A stretch of DNA of 64,000 bases, from positions 62,001 to 126,000 of the forward strand of contig NZ_LN879453.1 of assembly GCF_001403615.1 (NCBI RefSeq). Direction: 5' to 3'. This document shows positions 35,943 to 45,469 of this stretch, in pieces. The first letter of the stretch is position 1, and each line of letters opens with the position of its first letter. The position numbers were made by a program, and so were the translations under genes. The notes beneath the pieces were generated by a model. The model saw only the letters and a program-made list of their open reading frames with translations, made no database searches and was not told where the DNA came from. Origin of the DNA: Desnuesiella massiliensis. GTDB taxonomy: Bacteria; Bacillota; Clostridia; Clostridiales; Clostridiaceae.

Positions 35943-36740
35943 ATGGAGATTGGATTTTCTTCAGCGAGTTTTTATCCTCTAATCCCTACAGAACAAAGCT
36001 TAAGTACATTAAATACCATGGGATTTAAGGTAGCAGAATTATTTTTAAATAGTTTTAGCGAATACGAAACAGATTTTATTAATATTTTAGAGGAAGAAAA
36101 AAATAAAAATAGTATTACTATTAATTCTATACATGCCTTCAGCTCTTCTTTTGAACCGTATATTTTTGATGCTTACGAAAGAAGGAGAAAGGACATGATA
36201 AATATATTTAAAAAAGTATGCAAGGCTGCAAGGCTGTTAAACTGTAATATATACAATTTTCATGGAATGAGAAAGATGGATTTTAACAGTATTAATAAAA
36301 AAATGGTTTTAGATATTTATAATGAGCTCTGTTATATAGCATCAGAAAACCAAGTATACCTTTCTCAAGAGAATGTATGTTGGTGTATGTCCGCAGATTT
36401 AGACTTCATGAATTTTTTAAAACAGGAGCTTAGGTATCCTATTAAGTTTACATTGGATTTAAAACAAGCTTATAAGGCTGGTATTGATCCTATAACCTAT
36501 CTAAACATCATGGGGGATGATCTAGTTAATTTTCATATAAATGATAAGGATAAAGCAAACTCTTGCCTATTGCCTGGAAAAGGTGAGATAGATTACAAAA
36601 AAATATTTAGAGAGCTAAAGAAAAATAATTATAAAGGTAATGCTATTATCGAGATATATAAAGAAAATTTTAATACTTTTCATGAAATAACTGAATCAAA
36701 GCTGTATTTGGAGGATATAATCCATGGGATAGGATTGTAA
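35943..36740 (+). CDS. Sugar phosphate isomerase/epimerase-like TIM-barrel protein
   Basis: A 265-residue AP-endonuclease-2-type TIM barrel. Typical pieces are MEIGFSSASFYPL at the first strand, the His-containing strand IHAFSSSFEPYI, IYNFHGMRKM, the metal-site segments LSQENVCWC, FTLDLKQAYKAG and FHINDKDK, and the C-terminal AIIEIYKENF. Metal ligands (Glu, Asp, His, Glu) appear to be present. It is likely to be a xylose-isomerase-like epimerase or hydrolase of unknown substrate. The ATG at 35943 follows GTGAGGA. Second gene of a probable two-gene unit. Confidence 0.75.
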   Translation: MEIGFSSASFYPLIPTEQSLSTLNTMGFKVAELFLNSFSEYETDFINILEEEKNKNSITINSIHAFSSSFEPYIFDAYERRRKDMINIFKKVCKAARLLNCNIYNFHGMRKMDFNSINKKMVLDIYNELCYIASENQVYLSQENVCWCMSADLDFMNFLKQELRYPIKFTLDLKQAYKAGIDPITYLNIMGDDLVNFHINDKDKANSCLLPGKGEIDYKKIFRELKKNNYKGNAIIEIYKENFNTFHEITESKLYLEDIIHGIGL

Positions 36741-36807
36741 TTTCTCTAAATAGCATCCCTTGATAAAGCTTATTATAATAAAAGTTTTAAATATTTTACA
36801 ATAATAT

Positions 36808-36837
36808 TTGAAATGAATTTTATATATATGTTATAAT
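36808..36837 (+). promoter_or_regulatory. Promoter of the trigger-factor gene
   Basis: TTGAAA (36808-36813) and TATAAT (36832-36837) are spaced 18 nt apart, about 57 nt before the start codon. Confidence 0.6.
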
Positions 36838-36893
36838 ATCCTAGTTAGTACTTGAAACACAATATTATAGAGGTTTTTAGGAGGAGTCACGTA

Positions 36894-38186
36894 ATGAATG
36901 TTAAGATTGAAAAAATAGAAACTAATGTGGTTAAATTAGAGATTGTAGTTGATGCTAAGAAGTTTAGCGAGGCATTAAAGAAATCATATAATAAAAATGT
37001 GAAAAGATATAATATACCTGGATTTAGAAAAGGAAAGGCACCGATGAATATAATCAAGAAGTATTATGGTATAGAAGTACTTTATGAAGATGCTATAAAC
37101 TTCTGTTGCGAAGATACATATCCAAAAGCTTTAGATGAAAATAATATAAAACCAGTAGATTATCCAGAAATCGATGTTGTAGAAATTGGAGAAGGAAAAG
37201 ACTTTGTATACACTGCAAAGGTTGTTGTTATGCCTGAAGTAGAACTTGGTGAATATAAAGGATTAGAAGTTAAAAAAGTTGAATATGCTGCTTCAGAAGA
37301 AGAGGTTGAAAGACAACTTAAAGCAATGCAACAAAAGAATGCAAGAGTTGAAACCAAAACTGAAGGTAAGGTTGAAGACGGAAATATAGCAGTTATAGAC
37401 TTTAAAGGCTATGTTGATGGAATAGCTTTTGAGGGAGGAGAAGGACAGGATTACCCATTAGAAATAGGTTCAGGTACTTTTATAGGAGATTTTGAACAGC
37501 AACTAATTGGTGCTGAGGTAGGAGAAAAGAAAGACGTAAATGTAGCTTTCCCAGAAAACTATGGTAAAGAGGAGTTAAACGGAAAGCCAGCATTATTTGA
37601 AGTTACTATAAAAGAAATTAAGGTTAAAGAATTACCTGAGTTAGATGATGAATTTGCTAAAGAAGTTTCAGAATTCGATACTTTAGAAGAATTAAAGACT
37701 GATATAAAGAGCAAGATTCAAGAGTCTAATGATTTAAGAGCAAAAAGAGAGTACGAAGAGGCTGTAATTGAAGCTGTTTGCAATAATGTAAAAGTAGAAA
37801 TTCCAGAAGTTATGATAAGTAAAGAAATAGATAATATGATTAGAGATTTAGAAATGAGATTAAAATACCAAGGACTAGATCTAGAAACTTATTATGCTTA
37901 TACAAATAATACCGAACAAAAAATGAGAGACTTCATGAAGGAAAGCGCAGAAAAGAAGGTAAAAACTGATTTAGTAATTGAAGAGATAAGCAAGGTAGAA
38001 AAAATTGAAGCTAGTGAAGAAGAAATTAAAGAAAGAGCTTTAGAAATAGCAAAGCAATATGGTGATAAAGATTTAGATAAGACAGCAGATTTAATAATTA
38101 AAGCGCAAGGGCATTTGATTAAAACTGATGTAATAAACGAGAAGACATTAAAATTATTAGTTGAAAGCAGCAAAACTATAGCGTAA
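36894..38186 (+). CDS. tig: Trigger factor (ribosome-associated chaperone)
   Basis: A 430-residue chaperone of normal length. The ribosome-docking signature is GFRKGKAP (about 42-49). The FKBP-type prolyl isomerase domain (about 150-245) contains VIDFKGYVDGIAFEGGEGQD (minus flanks), and the C-terminal helical arms follow. It binds nascent chains at the exit tunnel. The ATG at 36894 has the SD AGGAGG. It is first in the tig-clpP-clpX-lonB-lonA-engB order conserved in Firmicutes, but a strong terminator separates it from clpP. Confidence 0.95.
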   Translation: MNVKIEKIETNVVKLEIVVDAKKFSEALKKSYNKNVKRYNIPGFRKGKAPMNIIKKYYGIEVLYEDAINFCCEDTYPKALDENNIKPVDYPEIDVVEIGEGKDFVYTAKVVVMPEVELGEYKGLEVKKVEYAASEEEVERQLKAMQQKNARVETKTEGKVEDGNIAVIDFKGYVDGIAFEGGEGQDYPLEIGSGTFIGDFEQQLIGAEVGEKKDVNVAFPENYGKEELNGKPALFEVTIKEIKVKELPELDDEFAKEVSEFDTLEELKTDIKSKIQESNDLRAKREYEEAVIEAVCNNVKVEIPEVMISKEIDNMIRDLEMRLKYQGLDLETYYAYTNNTEQKMRDFMKESAEKKVKTDLVIEEISKVEKIEASEEEIKERALEIAKQYGDKDLDKTADLIIKAQGHLIKTDVINEKTLKLLVESSKTIA

Positions 38187-38195
38187 TTATAAAAC

Positions 38196-38228
38196 CAATT
38201 GCCAGAAAATTTTTCTGGCAATTGTTTT
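38196..38228 (+). terminator. Intrinsic terminator after tig
   Basis: A 14-bp perfect stem CAATTGCCAGAAAA / TTTTCTGGCAATTG, followed by TTTT. Confidence 0.88.
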
Positions 38229-38229
38229 A

Positions 38230-38263
38230 AACTAAATTTAAATACTAGTATTTAAATTTAGTT
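38230..38263. repeat. Perfect 34-bp palindrome between tig and clpP
   Basis: The half-site AACTAAATTTAAATACT is followed at once by its exact reverse complement, centred on ACTAGT. It abuts the tig terminator. The rest of the gap to clpP (38264-38464) is about 85-90 percent AT and holds an imperfect AT-only inverted repeat near 38340-38390 and two TATAAT boxes (38328-38333 and 38441-38446) without good -35 boxes. No CtsR heptad repeat is visible. Confidence 0.8.
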
Positions 38264-38464
38264 AGGATAAAATTAAATTTTATATTAACAATAATTACGA
38301 TATATATATATTTTATTTTCTTTAGTGTATAATATATTAAAATAAATAAATTTTAATAATAAACTTATTTTTAATTTATTTATTTTTAGTTACAAATTAA
38401 AAAAAGTGGTTATATTATATATTATGAATTTAACATTAGGTATAATATAGAGGAGGGAAGAATT

Positions 38465-39052
38465 ATGAGTTTAGTACCAATTGTTGTTGAACAAACCAAT
38501 AGAGGAGAGAGATCTTATGATATCTATTCTAGACTTTTAAAGGATAGAATAATATTTTTAGGTGAAGAGGTAAATGATACTACTGCAAGTTTAATAGTAG
38601 CTCAATTATTGTTTTTAGAAGGCGAAGATCCAGATAAAGATATACATTTATACATAAATAGTCCTGGTGGATCTATAACTGCAGGTATGGCTATTTATGA
38701 CACAATGCAATATATAAAGCCAGATGTTTCTACAATATGCATAGGAATGGCTGCTTCTATGGGATCTTTCCTATTGACAGCAGGTGCAAAAGGAAAAAGA
38801 TTTGCCTTACCTAACAGCGAAATAATGATTCATCAGCCTTTAGGTGGATTTAGAGGTCAGGCAACGGATATAGATATACATGCTAAAAGAATTTTACAAA
38901 TAAAAGATAACTTAAATAAGATTTTAAGTGAAAGAACAGGGCAACCGTTAGAGAAAATAAAAGCGGATGTAGAAAGAGATTATTTCATGACAGCAGAAGA
39001 AGCTAAAAATTATGGAATAATAGATGAAGTAATAACAAAAAGTATAAGATAA
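38465..39052 (+). CDS. clpP: ATP-dependent Clp protease proteolytic subunit
   Basis: A 195-residue serine protease that forms the 14-mer chamber used with ClpX and ClpC. The catalytic triad is visible: Ser in GMAASMGSFLL, His in IMIHQPLGG and Asp in VERDYFM. N-terminus MSLVPIVVEQTNRGERSYDI (residues 1-20) is typical, including the short propeptide-like start. It lies 27 nt upstream of clpX with the SD GAGGAGG before its ATG, so clpPX form one operon. Confidence 0.97.
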   Translation: MSLVPIVVEQTNRGERSYDIYSRLLKDRIIFLGEEVNDTTASLIVAQLLFLEGEDPDKDIHLYINSPGGSITAGMAIYDTMQYIKPDVSTICIGMAASMGSFLLTAGAKGKRFALPNSEIMIHQPLGGFRGQATDIDIHAKRILQIKDNLNKILSERTGQPLEKIKADVERDYFMTAEEAKNYGIIDEVITKSIR

Positions 39053-39079
39053 TGTATTAACCTTTAGTGAGGTGTAACA

Positions 39080-40369
39080 ATGGTAAAATATGATGATAAA
39101 AAGCAGCTGAAATGTTCTTTCTGCGGTAAGAATCAAGACCAAGTAAGAAGACTTATTGCAGGACCAGGAGTTTATATATGTGATGAGTGTATAGAACTAT
39201 GTTCAGAAATTATTGCAGATGAATTTGAAGAAAGCTTACAATTAGATGTTAGTTCGCTACCAAGGCCTGCTGAAATTAAAAATTATCTTGATCAATATGT
39301 CATCGGTCAAGATAGTGCAAAGAAATCTTTAGCAGTAGCCGTATATAATCACTACAAAAGAATTAATTCTAATGAAAGTGATGCTGATGTTGAGTTACAG
39401 AAGAGTAATATCTTATTACTTGGACCTACAGGATCAGGTAAAACTCTGCTAGCTCAAACACTAGCAAAATTTTTAAATGTACCTTTTGCTATAGCAGATG
39501 CTACTACATTGACAGAAGCAGGATATGTAGGAGAGGACGTAGAAAATATTTTATTAAAGTTAATTCAGAATGCAGATTATGATATAGAAAGAGCAGAAAA
39601 AGGTATAGTATATATAGATGAAATTGATAAGATTGCTAGGAAGTCAGAAAATCCTTCTATTACAAGAGATGTTTCAGGAGAAGGTGTTCAGCAAGCCTTA
39701 TTAAAAATCTTAGAGGGCACAGTAGCTTCTGTACCTCCGCAAGGGGGAAGAAAGCACCCTCATCAGGAATTTATTCAAATCAACACCACCAATATACTAT
39801 TTATTTGTGGTGGAGCTTTTGATGGTATTGATAAGATAATCGAAAAAAGAACAAGACAAAGTTCTATGGGATTTGGAGCACAAATTCAATCAAAGAAAGA
39901 AAAAGATATTGGTAAATTATTGAAAGATATTATGCCGGGAGATCTTTTAAAATTTGGATTAATTCCTGAATTTGTAGGTAGACTACCCATAGTGGTGACT
40001 TTAGAAGCTTTAGATAGAAGTACCTTAGTAAGTATATTAAGTGAACCTAAAAATGCTTTAGTTAAACAATATAAGAAATTATTTGAACTAGATAATGTAG
40101 AGTTAGATTTTGAACAAGAAGCTCTTGAAGCTATTGCAGATGAAGCTCTAAGTAGAAATACTGGAGCCAGAGGACTGAGAGCTATTATTGAAGAGATAAT
40201 GAGAGACGTAATGTTTGATGTACCTTCTAATGAAGAAATCTCTAAGGTTTCCATTACAAAAGATACTGTTAGTGATAAAAAACCTATAGTCACCATAACA
40301 GAAGGACAAAAAAGGGCAGCCATAAAGCCTAAAAAAGCTAAAAGTAGAAAAGGAATAGAGAGTGCATAA
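39080..40369 (+). CDS. clpX: ClpX unfoldase (ATP-binding subunit of ClpXP)
   Basis: A 429-residue AAA+ protein of normal length. An N-terminal zinc-binding domain (CSFCGKNQDQV, then CDECIELC) recognises substrates and adaptors. The AAA domain has Walker A GPTGSGKT, Walker B IVYIDEIDKI, and the RKHPHQEFIQINT pore region. The ClpP-docking IGF-type loop is seen as SMGFGAQI. It unfolds tagged proteins into ClpP. It follows clpP closely and ends at a strong terminator. Confidence 0.97.
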   Translation: MVKYDDKKQLKCSFCGKNQDQVRRLIAGPGVYICDECIELCSEIIADEFEESLQLDVSSLPRPAEIKNYLDQYVIGQDSAKKSLAVAVYNHYKRINSNESDADVELQKSNILLLGPTGSGKTLLAQTLAKFLNVPFAIADATTLTEAGYVGEDVENILLKLIQNADYDIERAEKGIVYIDEIDKIARKSENPSITRDVSGEGVQQALLKILEGTVASVPPQGGRKHPHQEFIQINTTNILFICGGAFDGIDKIIEKRTRQSSMGFGAQIQSKKEKDIGKLLKDIMPGDLLKFGLIPEFVGRLPIVVTLEALDRSTLVSILSEPKNALVKQYKKLFELDNVELDFEQEALEAIADEALSRNTGARGLRAIIEEIMRDVMFDVPSNEEISKVSITKDTVSDKKPIVTITEGQKRAAIKPKKAKSRKGIESA

Positions 40370-40370
40370 G

Positions 40371-40417
40371 AAAGCTTACTGACAAATACTATATTTGTCA
40401 GTAAGCTTTTATTTTTA
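40371..40417 (+). terminator. Intrinsic terminator after clpX
   Basis: An 18-bp perfect stem (left arm AAAGCTTACTGACAAATA) with a 3-nt loop and a T-rich tail. Confidence 0.9.
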
Positions 40418-40502
40418 TTTGTTTTCACTAGTTACTTTATTTCAGCTGTATTGGAATATAAACTATACTTTATGCTAATAATAAAATGTAGAGATAAATA
40501 AG

Positions 40503-40542
40503 AAAGGAGGATACATTTAGTTTGGAACTAAGTGTTCTTTAA
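40503..40542 (+). promoter_or_regulatory. lonB leader with SD-linked six-codon minicistron
   Basis: The SD AAAGGAGG (40503-40510) is 33 nt from the lonB ATG (40544). At normal distance from it, a TTG (40522) opens a six-codon frame (M-E-L-S-V-L) that stops at TAA 40540-40542, one base before the lonB ATG (TAATATG). Translation of this mini-frame could re-initiate at lonB. A GTG at 40532, in frame with lonB, is an alternative start. Confidence 0.45.
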
Positions 40543-40543
40543 T

Positions 40544-42205
40544 ATGATTAATTTTCTTATTATAGCAAATCTAGCTTTTACAATCTTTTTATTTCTTTAT
40601 TTTTCAAGCAACGTAAAAGGACATCAAAACAATAAAATAGTAATTGATAGAGAGAATAAAAAAGAAATGGAAAAGCTAAAAAATTTAAGAAGTATAGCTT
40701 TAACAGAACCTTTAACAGAAAAGAGCAGACCATCTAATTTTAATGAAATAGTTGGTCAAGAGAAGGGAATATTAGCTCTAAAAGCTGCTCTATGTGGACC
40801 AAATCCTCAGCATGTAATAATCTATGGTCCTCCAGGTGTGGGAAAGACTGCAGCAGCTAGATTAGTATTAGAGGAAGCAAAGAAGAAACCATTTTCTCCT
40901 TTTAAGCCTAGTTCAAAATTTGTAGAGATCGATGCTACTACCATAAGATTTGATGATAGGGGTATAGCTGATCCTTTAATTGGTTCTGTGCATGATCCTA
41001 TATATCAAGGAGCTGGGGCCTTAGGTATAGCTGGAATACCACAACCTAAACCAGGGGCTGTTACTAAGGCACATGGAGGAGTTTTATTCATCGATGAAAT
41101 AGGAGAATTACATCCAATAGAACTTAATAAATTGTTAAAGGTACTTGAAGATAGAAAGGTATTTTTGGATAGTGCATATTACAGTTCGGAAGATCCTAAT
41201 ATACCAACTTACATAAGAGAGATTTTCGAGAAGGGTTTACCAGCAGATTTTAGACTAATAGGTGCTACCACAAGGAGTCCTGAGGAAATTGCTCCAGCTA
41301 TTAGGTCCAGATGTGTCGAAATATTCTTTAGAGCATTATTGCCTGAGGAGATAGAAATCATAGCTCAAAATGCTGTAAAAAAGGTGAGTTTAGAAATAGA
41401 AGATAGCGGAGTTAAACTCATAAGTAAGTATTGTAGCAATGGAAGAGAAGTAGTAAATATAATTCAATTAAGTTCAGGCATTGCAATAAATGAGGATAGA
41501 AAAATCATTACGCTACAAGATGTAGAATGGGTAATTGAGCAAGGAGAATACTCTCCAAGACCTGAAAAAACAATTCCGAGTGCTCCACAGGTAGGTTATG
41601 TAAATGGGCTAGCTGTATATGGAACTAATTTAGGGATAATCATGGAAATTGAAGCTAGTGCTAAAAAAGTTCAAGGAAGAAAAGGACAGTTAAAAATAAC
41701 TGGAATTGTAGAAGAAGAAGAAATCAGTAGCACTAATAAAAAGGTAAAAAGAAAGAGCATGGCAGGATGTTCTATAGAAAATGTGGTAACGGTATTAAGT
41801 AAATTATATGATATAAATTTTGATGAATATGATATACATATAAATTTCCCCGGAGGAACATTAGTAGATGGACCTTCAGCAGGAATAAGTATGGCAACTG
41901 CAATTTATAGCTCTGTAAAAGGAATTTTGGTAGATAATCATGTAGCTATGACAGGAGAAATTTCTTTAAGTGGTGAAGTAAAGCCCATAGGCGGAGTAAA
42001 TGCTAAAATAGCTGCTGCTAAAAAAGCTGGCGCAACAAAGGTGTTAATACCTAAAGATAATTGGAGCGATAAATATAATGATTATGAAGGACTTAATATT
42101 ATAGCTGTATCTAATATTAAAGAAGTAATAAAAAATTCAATTATGGAAGAGATGCTAGAGCAGGAGAGTAATGTGGAAATACTTTCTGCTAAATCAGTAA
42201 ATTAA
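40544..42205 (+). CDS. lonB: LonB-type ATP-dependent protease
   Basis: A 553-residue membrane-anchored Lon-family protease. An N-terminal hydrophobic segment (MINFLIIANLAFTIFLFLYF, residues 1-20) anchors it. The AAA domain has GPPGVGKTAA and FIDEIGELHP. The protease domain carries the serine in DGPSAGISMA and the lysine in AKIAAAKKAGA. In Bacillus LonB acts in the forespore in sporulation. The gene sits between clpX and lonA in the conserved order and has its own terminator. The start context is unusual, as described in the leader entry. Confidence 0.94.
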   Translation: MINFLIIANLAFTIFLFLYFSSNVKGHQNNKIVIDRENKKEMEKLKNLRSIALTEPLTEKSRPSNFNEIVGQEKGILALKAALCGPNPQHVIIYGPPGVGKTAAARLVLEEAKKKPFSPFKPSSKFVEIDATTIRFDDRGIADPLIGSVHDPIYQGAGALGIAGIPQPKPGAVTKAHGGVLFIDEIGELHPIELNKLLKVLEDRKVFLDSAYYSSEDPNIPTYIREIFEKGLPADFRLIGATTRSPEEIAPAIRSRCVEIFFRALLPEEIEIIAQNAVKKVSLEIEDSGVKLISKYCSNGREVVNIIQLSSGIAINEDRKIITLQDVEWVIEQGEYSPRPEKTIPSAPQVGYVNGLAVYGTNLGIIMEIEASAKKVQGRKGQLKITGIVEEEEISSTNKKVKRKSMAGCSIENVVTVLSKLYDINFDEYDIHINFPGGTLVDGPSAGISMATAIYSSVKGILVDNHVAMTGEISLSGEVKPIGGVNAKIAAAKKAGATKVLIPKDNWSDKYNDYEGLNIIAVSNIKEVIKNSIMEEMLEQESNVEILSAKSVN

Positions 42206-42210
42206 AATAT

Positions 42211-42260
42211 AAGCTGTTTAAGATAATAAAAGTAATTTTAAATATCTTGGCAGCTTTATT
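42211..42260 (+). terminator. Intrinsic terminator after lonB
   Basis: An imperfect stem AAGCTGTTTAAGATA / TATCTTGGCAGCTT with a bulge and two G-T pairs, followed by a moderately T-rich tail. Confidence 0.65.
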
Positions 42261-42324
42261 TTATTAAGCATTTTATTTGTATATTGACTAATGATAAAAA
42301 TTGATATTTAATTAAATATAATAA

Positions 42325-42353
42325 TTGAAAATTAGACATAATATGTGTATACT
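42325..42353 (+). promoter_or_regulatory. lonA promoter
   Basis: TTGAAA (42325-42330) and TATACT (42348-42353) are exactly 17 nt apart, about 80 nt before the lonA ATG. Confidence 0.65.
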
Positions 42354-42432
42354 AAATTAGTCTGGGTATATTTTCAAAAACAAATTAATTAAATATAAAT
42401 ACACAATATAATTTAGAAGTGAGGGGAGAAAT

Positions 42433-44766
42433 ATGAATAGTGAATTTAGAGTTCTTCCGTTAATTCCTTTAAGAGGGATTATCATTTTTCCCTACATGGT
42501 TCTGCATTTTGATGTAGGTAGAGAAAAATCTATATTATCATTAGAAGAAGCTATGATAAATGGTCAAGAGATTTTTTTAGCAGCTCAAAAGGATGCAAAA
42601 GAAGAAGAGCCAGAACAGGAAGATATTTATGACGTAGGGACTGTTTGCACAATAAAACAATTATTAAAGCTTCCAGGAGATACAGTAAGGGTACTGGTAG
42701 AAGGTATAAGTAGAGCAAAAATTACTAGTTATGTTCAACAAGAACCTTTTTATAAAGTTGAAATAGATGTTTTGCAAGAACAAGAGTGTGCCGAAGATAA
42801 TAAATGTGAAGCTTTAATGAGAACAGTAAAGACTACCTTTGATAACTATATGAAATTATCAGGAAATATGCCTACAGAGGTATTAATTACTCTTGATGAT
42901 TTAGATAGTCCAGGAAGATTAGCGGATATAGTAAGTTCTTACTTAATGTTAAAGGGCGAAGTAAAGCAGGAGCTCCTAGAAGCTTTTGATGCTTCAAAAC
43001 GTCTTGAAAAGCTGTTAGTTGTTATGAATAACGAAATAGAAATATTAAAGTTAGAAAAGAAAATCGGTGTAAGGGTAAAAAATAAAATAGATAAGGTTCA
43101 GAAAGAATATTATCTAAGAGAACAATTAAAGGCTATTCAAGAAGAGCTAGGAGAGGATGACGAAGACAAAAAGGAAATAAATAAGTATAAAAATAAAATA
43201 AGTAAAGCTAAACTACCTAAGGCTGTTAAAGAAAGAGCACTATATGAGGTTGATAGACTTAAAAATAGTGGATCTTACTCTTCAGAAGGTGGAATTATTA
43301 GAACTTATTTAGATTGGATACTTGAATTACCTTGGAATACTGAAACTAAGGATAATTTAGATATAAAGAAGGCAAGAGAAATATTAGAAGCTGAACACTA
43401 TGGTTTAAAAGATGTTAAGGATAGAATAATTGAATATTTAGCTGTAAAGAAAATGAGTAATTCTTTAAAAGGGCCTATATTATGTTTAGTAGGACCTCCA
43501 GGAGTAGGAAAGACTTCTATAGCTAAATCAGTGGCTCATGCTACTAACAGAAATTTTGTAAGAATGTCTTTAGGCGGAGTAAGGGACGAAGCTGAAATAA
43601 GAGGACATAGAAGAACCTATGTAGGCGCTATTCCAGGAAGAGTAATCTATGGAATGAGGCAGGCAAAATCAAAAAACCCATTATTTTTATTAGATGAGAT
43701 AGATAAAATGAGCAATGATTTCAGAGGAGATCCAGCAGATGCTTTATTAGAAGTTCTAGATTCTGAACAAAATAGTACTTTTAGAGACCATTATCTGGAG
43801 TTAGAGATGAACCTATCTAATGTAATGTTTATAACCACTGCTAACTCATTAGATACAATACCTAGACCATTATTAGATAGAATGGAAGTTATAGAAGTTT
43901 CAGGATATAGTTATGATGAAAAGCTAAGTATTTGCAAAAGGCATTTGATACCAAAGCAGTTAAAAGAGCATAGCCTAGAAGAAGGAAAAATCAGCTTCTC
44001 TGATAGTGCTATAAGCTATATAATTGAAGGATATACTAGAGAATCTGGTGTAAGAAGTCTTGAACGTCAAGTAGGAACTGTAGTTAGAAAAGCCTTAACT
44101 GAAATGCTGGAAAAGGATAAAGATACTATTAATTTAACCATTAATCATGTTAAGAAATATCTAGGAGTGCCTAGATTTACCTATGAAAAAGCAGACAAGG
44201 AAGACAAAATAGGTGTAGTGACAGGAATGGCATGGACTGCATATGGTGGAGATATTCTGCCTGTTGAGGTTAGTGTGATGAATGGCAGCGGTAAGTTAGA
44301 GCTAACAGGACAATTAGGAGATGTAATGAAGGAATCCGCTAGAGCTGGTTATAGTTATGTTAGGTCTAATGCTGGGAAGTATGGAGTTAATGCAGAATTC
44401 TATAAAGATAAAGATTTACACATACATGTACCGGAAGGAGCGGTTCCCAAAGATGGGCCTTCAGCGGGAGTTACTATGATAACCGCCATAGTGTCAGCCT
44501 TATCTAATAGAAAAGTAAAGCATAATGTGGCCATGACTGGAGAAATAACTTTAACTGGTAGAGTTTTACCTATAGGTGGATTAAAGGAAAAATGTCTTGC
44601 TGCTTATAGGGCGGGCATAGATACTGTAATAATACCTAAAGAGAATGAGAAAGACATGGAAAAGATACCTAAGGCTATTAAGGCAAAATTAAACTTTGTT
44701 TCAGCTAGCTCTATAGATGAAGTTATAAATAATGCATTAGTAGGAGATATAAAAAATGATAATTAA
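42433..44766 (+). CDS. lon: Lon protease (LonA)
   Basis: A 777-residue ATP-dependent serine protease of normal length. The LON substrate-binding domain is about 1-200, a coiled-coil stretch follows, and the AAA domain contains GPPGVGKTS and LFLLDEIDKM. The protease domain has the catalytic serine in KDGPSAGVTM and the lysine in GGLKEKCLAAYRAG. It degrades misfolded and regulatory proteins in the cytoplasm. SD GAGGGGAG precedes the ATG. The last codons overlap engB by 11 nt, so the two are translationally coupled. Confidence 0.97.
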   Translation: MNSEFRVLPLIPLRGIIIFPYMVLHFDVGREKSILSLEEAMINGQEIFLAAQKDAKEEEPEQEDIYDVGTVCTIKQLLKLPGDTVRVLVEGISRAKITSYVQQEPFYKVEIDVLQEQECAEDNKCEALMRTVKTTFDNYMKLSGNMPTEVLITLDDLDSPGRLADIVSSYLMLKGEVKQELLEAFDASKRLEKLLVVMNNEIEILKLEKKIGVRVKNKIDKVQKEYYLREQLKAIQEELGEDDEDKKEINKYKNKISKAKLPKAVKERALYEVDRLKNSGSYSSEGGIIRTYLDWILELPWNTETKDNLDIKKAREILEAEHYGLKDVKDRIIEYLAVKKMSNSLKGPILCLVGPPGVGKTSIAKSVAHATNRNFVRMSLGGVRDEAEIRGHRRTYVGAIPGRVIYGMRQAKSKNPLFLLDEIDKMSNDFRGDPADALLEVLDSEQNSTFRDHYLELEMNLSNVMFITTANSLDTIPRPLLDRMEVIEVSGYSYDEKLSICKRHLIPKQLKEHSLEEGKISFSDSAISYIIEGYTRESGVRSLERQVGTVVRKALTEMLEKDKDTINLTINHVKKYLGVPRFTYEKADKEDKIGVVTGMAWTAYGGDILPVEVSVMNGSGKLELTGQLGDVMKESARAGYSYVRSNAGKYGVNAEFYKDKDLHIHVPEGAVPKDGPSAGVTMITAIVSALSNRKVKHNVAMTGEITLTGRVLPIGGLKEKCLAAYRAGIDTVIIPKENEKDMEKIPKAIKAKLNFVSASSIDEVINNALVGDIKNDN

Positions 44767-45349
44767 GAATTCTGAATTTATTACTTCTGCCACTAGAAAA
44801 GAGCAGTATCCACAGGATAATCTAGTAGAAATTGCTTTTGTAGGTAGATCAAATGTAGGTAAATCTTCAATCATAAATGCCATTACTAATAGGAGAAATT
44901 TAGCTAGGGTGAGTGGTACTCCTGGCAGGACTAGATTAGTTAATTTTTTCTTAATAAACAAGGAATTCTATCTTGTAGATTTACCTGGATATGGCTATGC
45001 TAAAGTATCAAAGAGTGAAAAGCAAAACTGGGGAAATATTATAGAGACTTATTTAAAAGATAGACCTCAGTTAAAGAGAGTTGTTTTACTAGTAGATTGT
45101 AGGCATAAGCCTACGGAAGATGATATTCTAATGTATCAATGGATAAAGTATTATGGATACGATGTGGTTGTGGTTGGAACAAAAAGAGATAAGATTTCAA
45201 ACAATCAATTAAAGGCCAGTGAGAAGGTAATTAAGGAAACTCTCAAATTATCAGATGAAGATTTATTAACATTTTATTCTTCTCTAAATAAAAAAGGTAC
45301 TGAAGAGTTAAATAGTATAATATTCAAAGGTTACTATATTGAAGATTAA
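44756..45349 (+). CDS. engB: Ribosome biogenesis GTPase EngB/YsxC
   Basis: A 197-residue small GTPase needed for 50S subunit assembly. G1 is GRSNVGKSS, G3 is DLPGYGYAK and G4 is GTKRDK. The N-terminus IKNSEFITSATRKEQYP is typical. It starts inside the 3' end of lon and ends at a strong terminator, closing the quality-control block. Confidence 0.96.
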   Translation: MIIKNSEFITSATRKEQYPQDNLVEIAFVGRSNVGKSSIINAITNRRNLARVSGTPGRTRLVNFFLINKEFYLVDLPGYGYAKVSKSEKQNWGNIIETYLKDRPQLKRVVLLVDCRHKPTEDDILMYQWIKYYGYDVVVVGTKRDKISNNQLKASEKVIKETLKLSDEDLLTFYSSLNKKGTEELNSIIFKGYYIED

Positions 45350-45350
45350 A

Positions 45351-45387
45351 AAATAACATCACTAATTTTTAGTGATGTTATTTTTTT
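45351..45387 (+). terminator. Intrinsic terminator after engB
   Basis: A 13-bp stem AAATAACATCACT / AGTGATGTTATTT followed by a T-run. Confidence 0.9.
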
Positions 45388-45469
45388 GTGTCAATTTAGT
45401 AAGGATAGAATAATATATACTATGAAACTAAAGAAGAGAAAATATAGAGAGAAGAAAGGGGGAAGTAAA

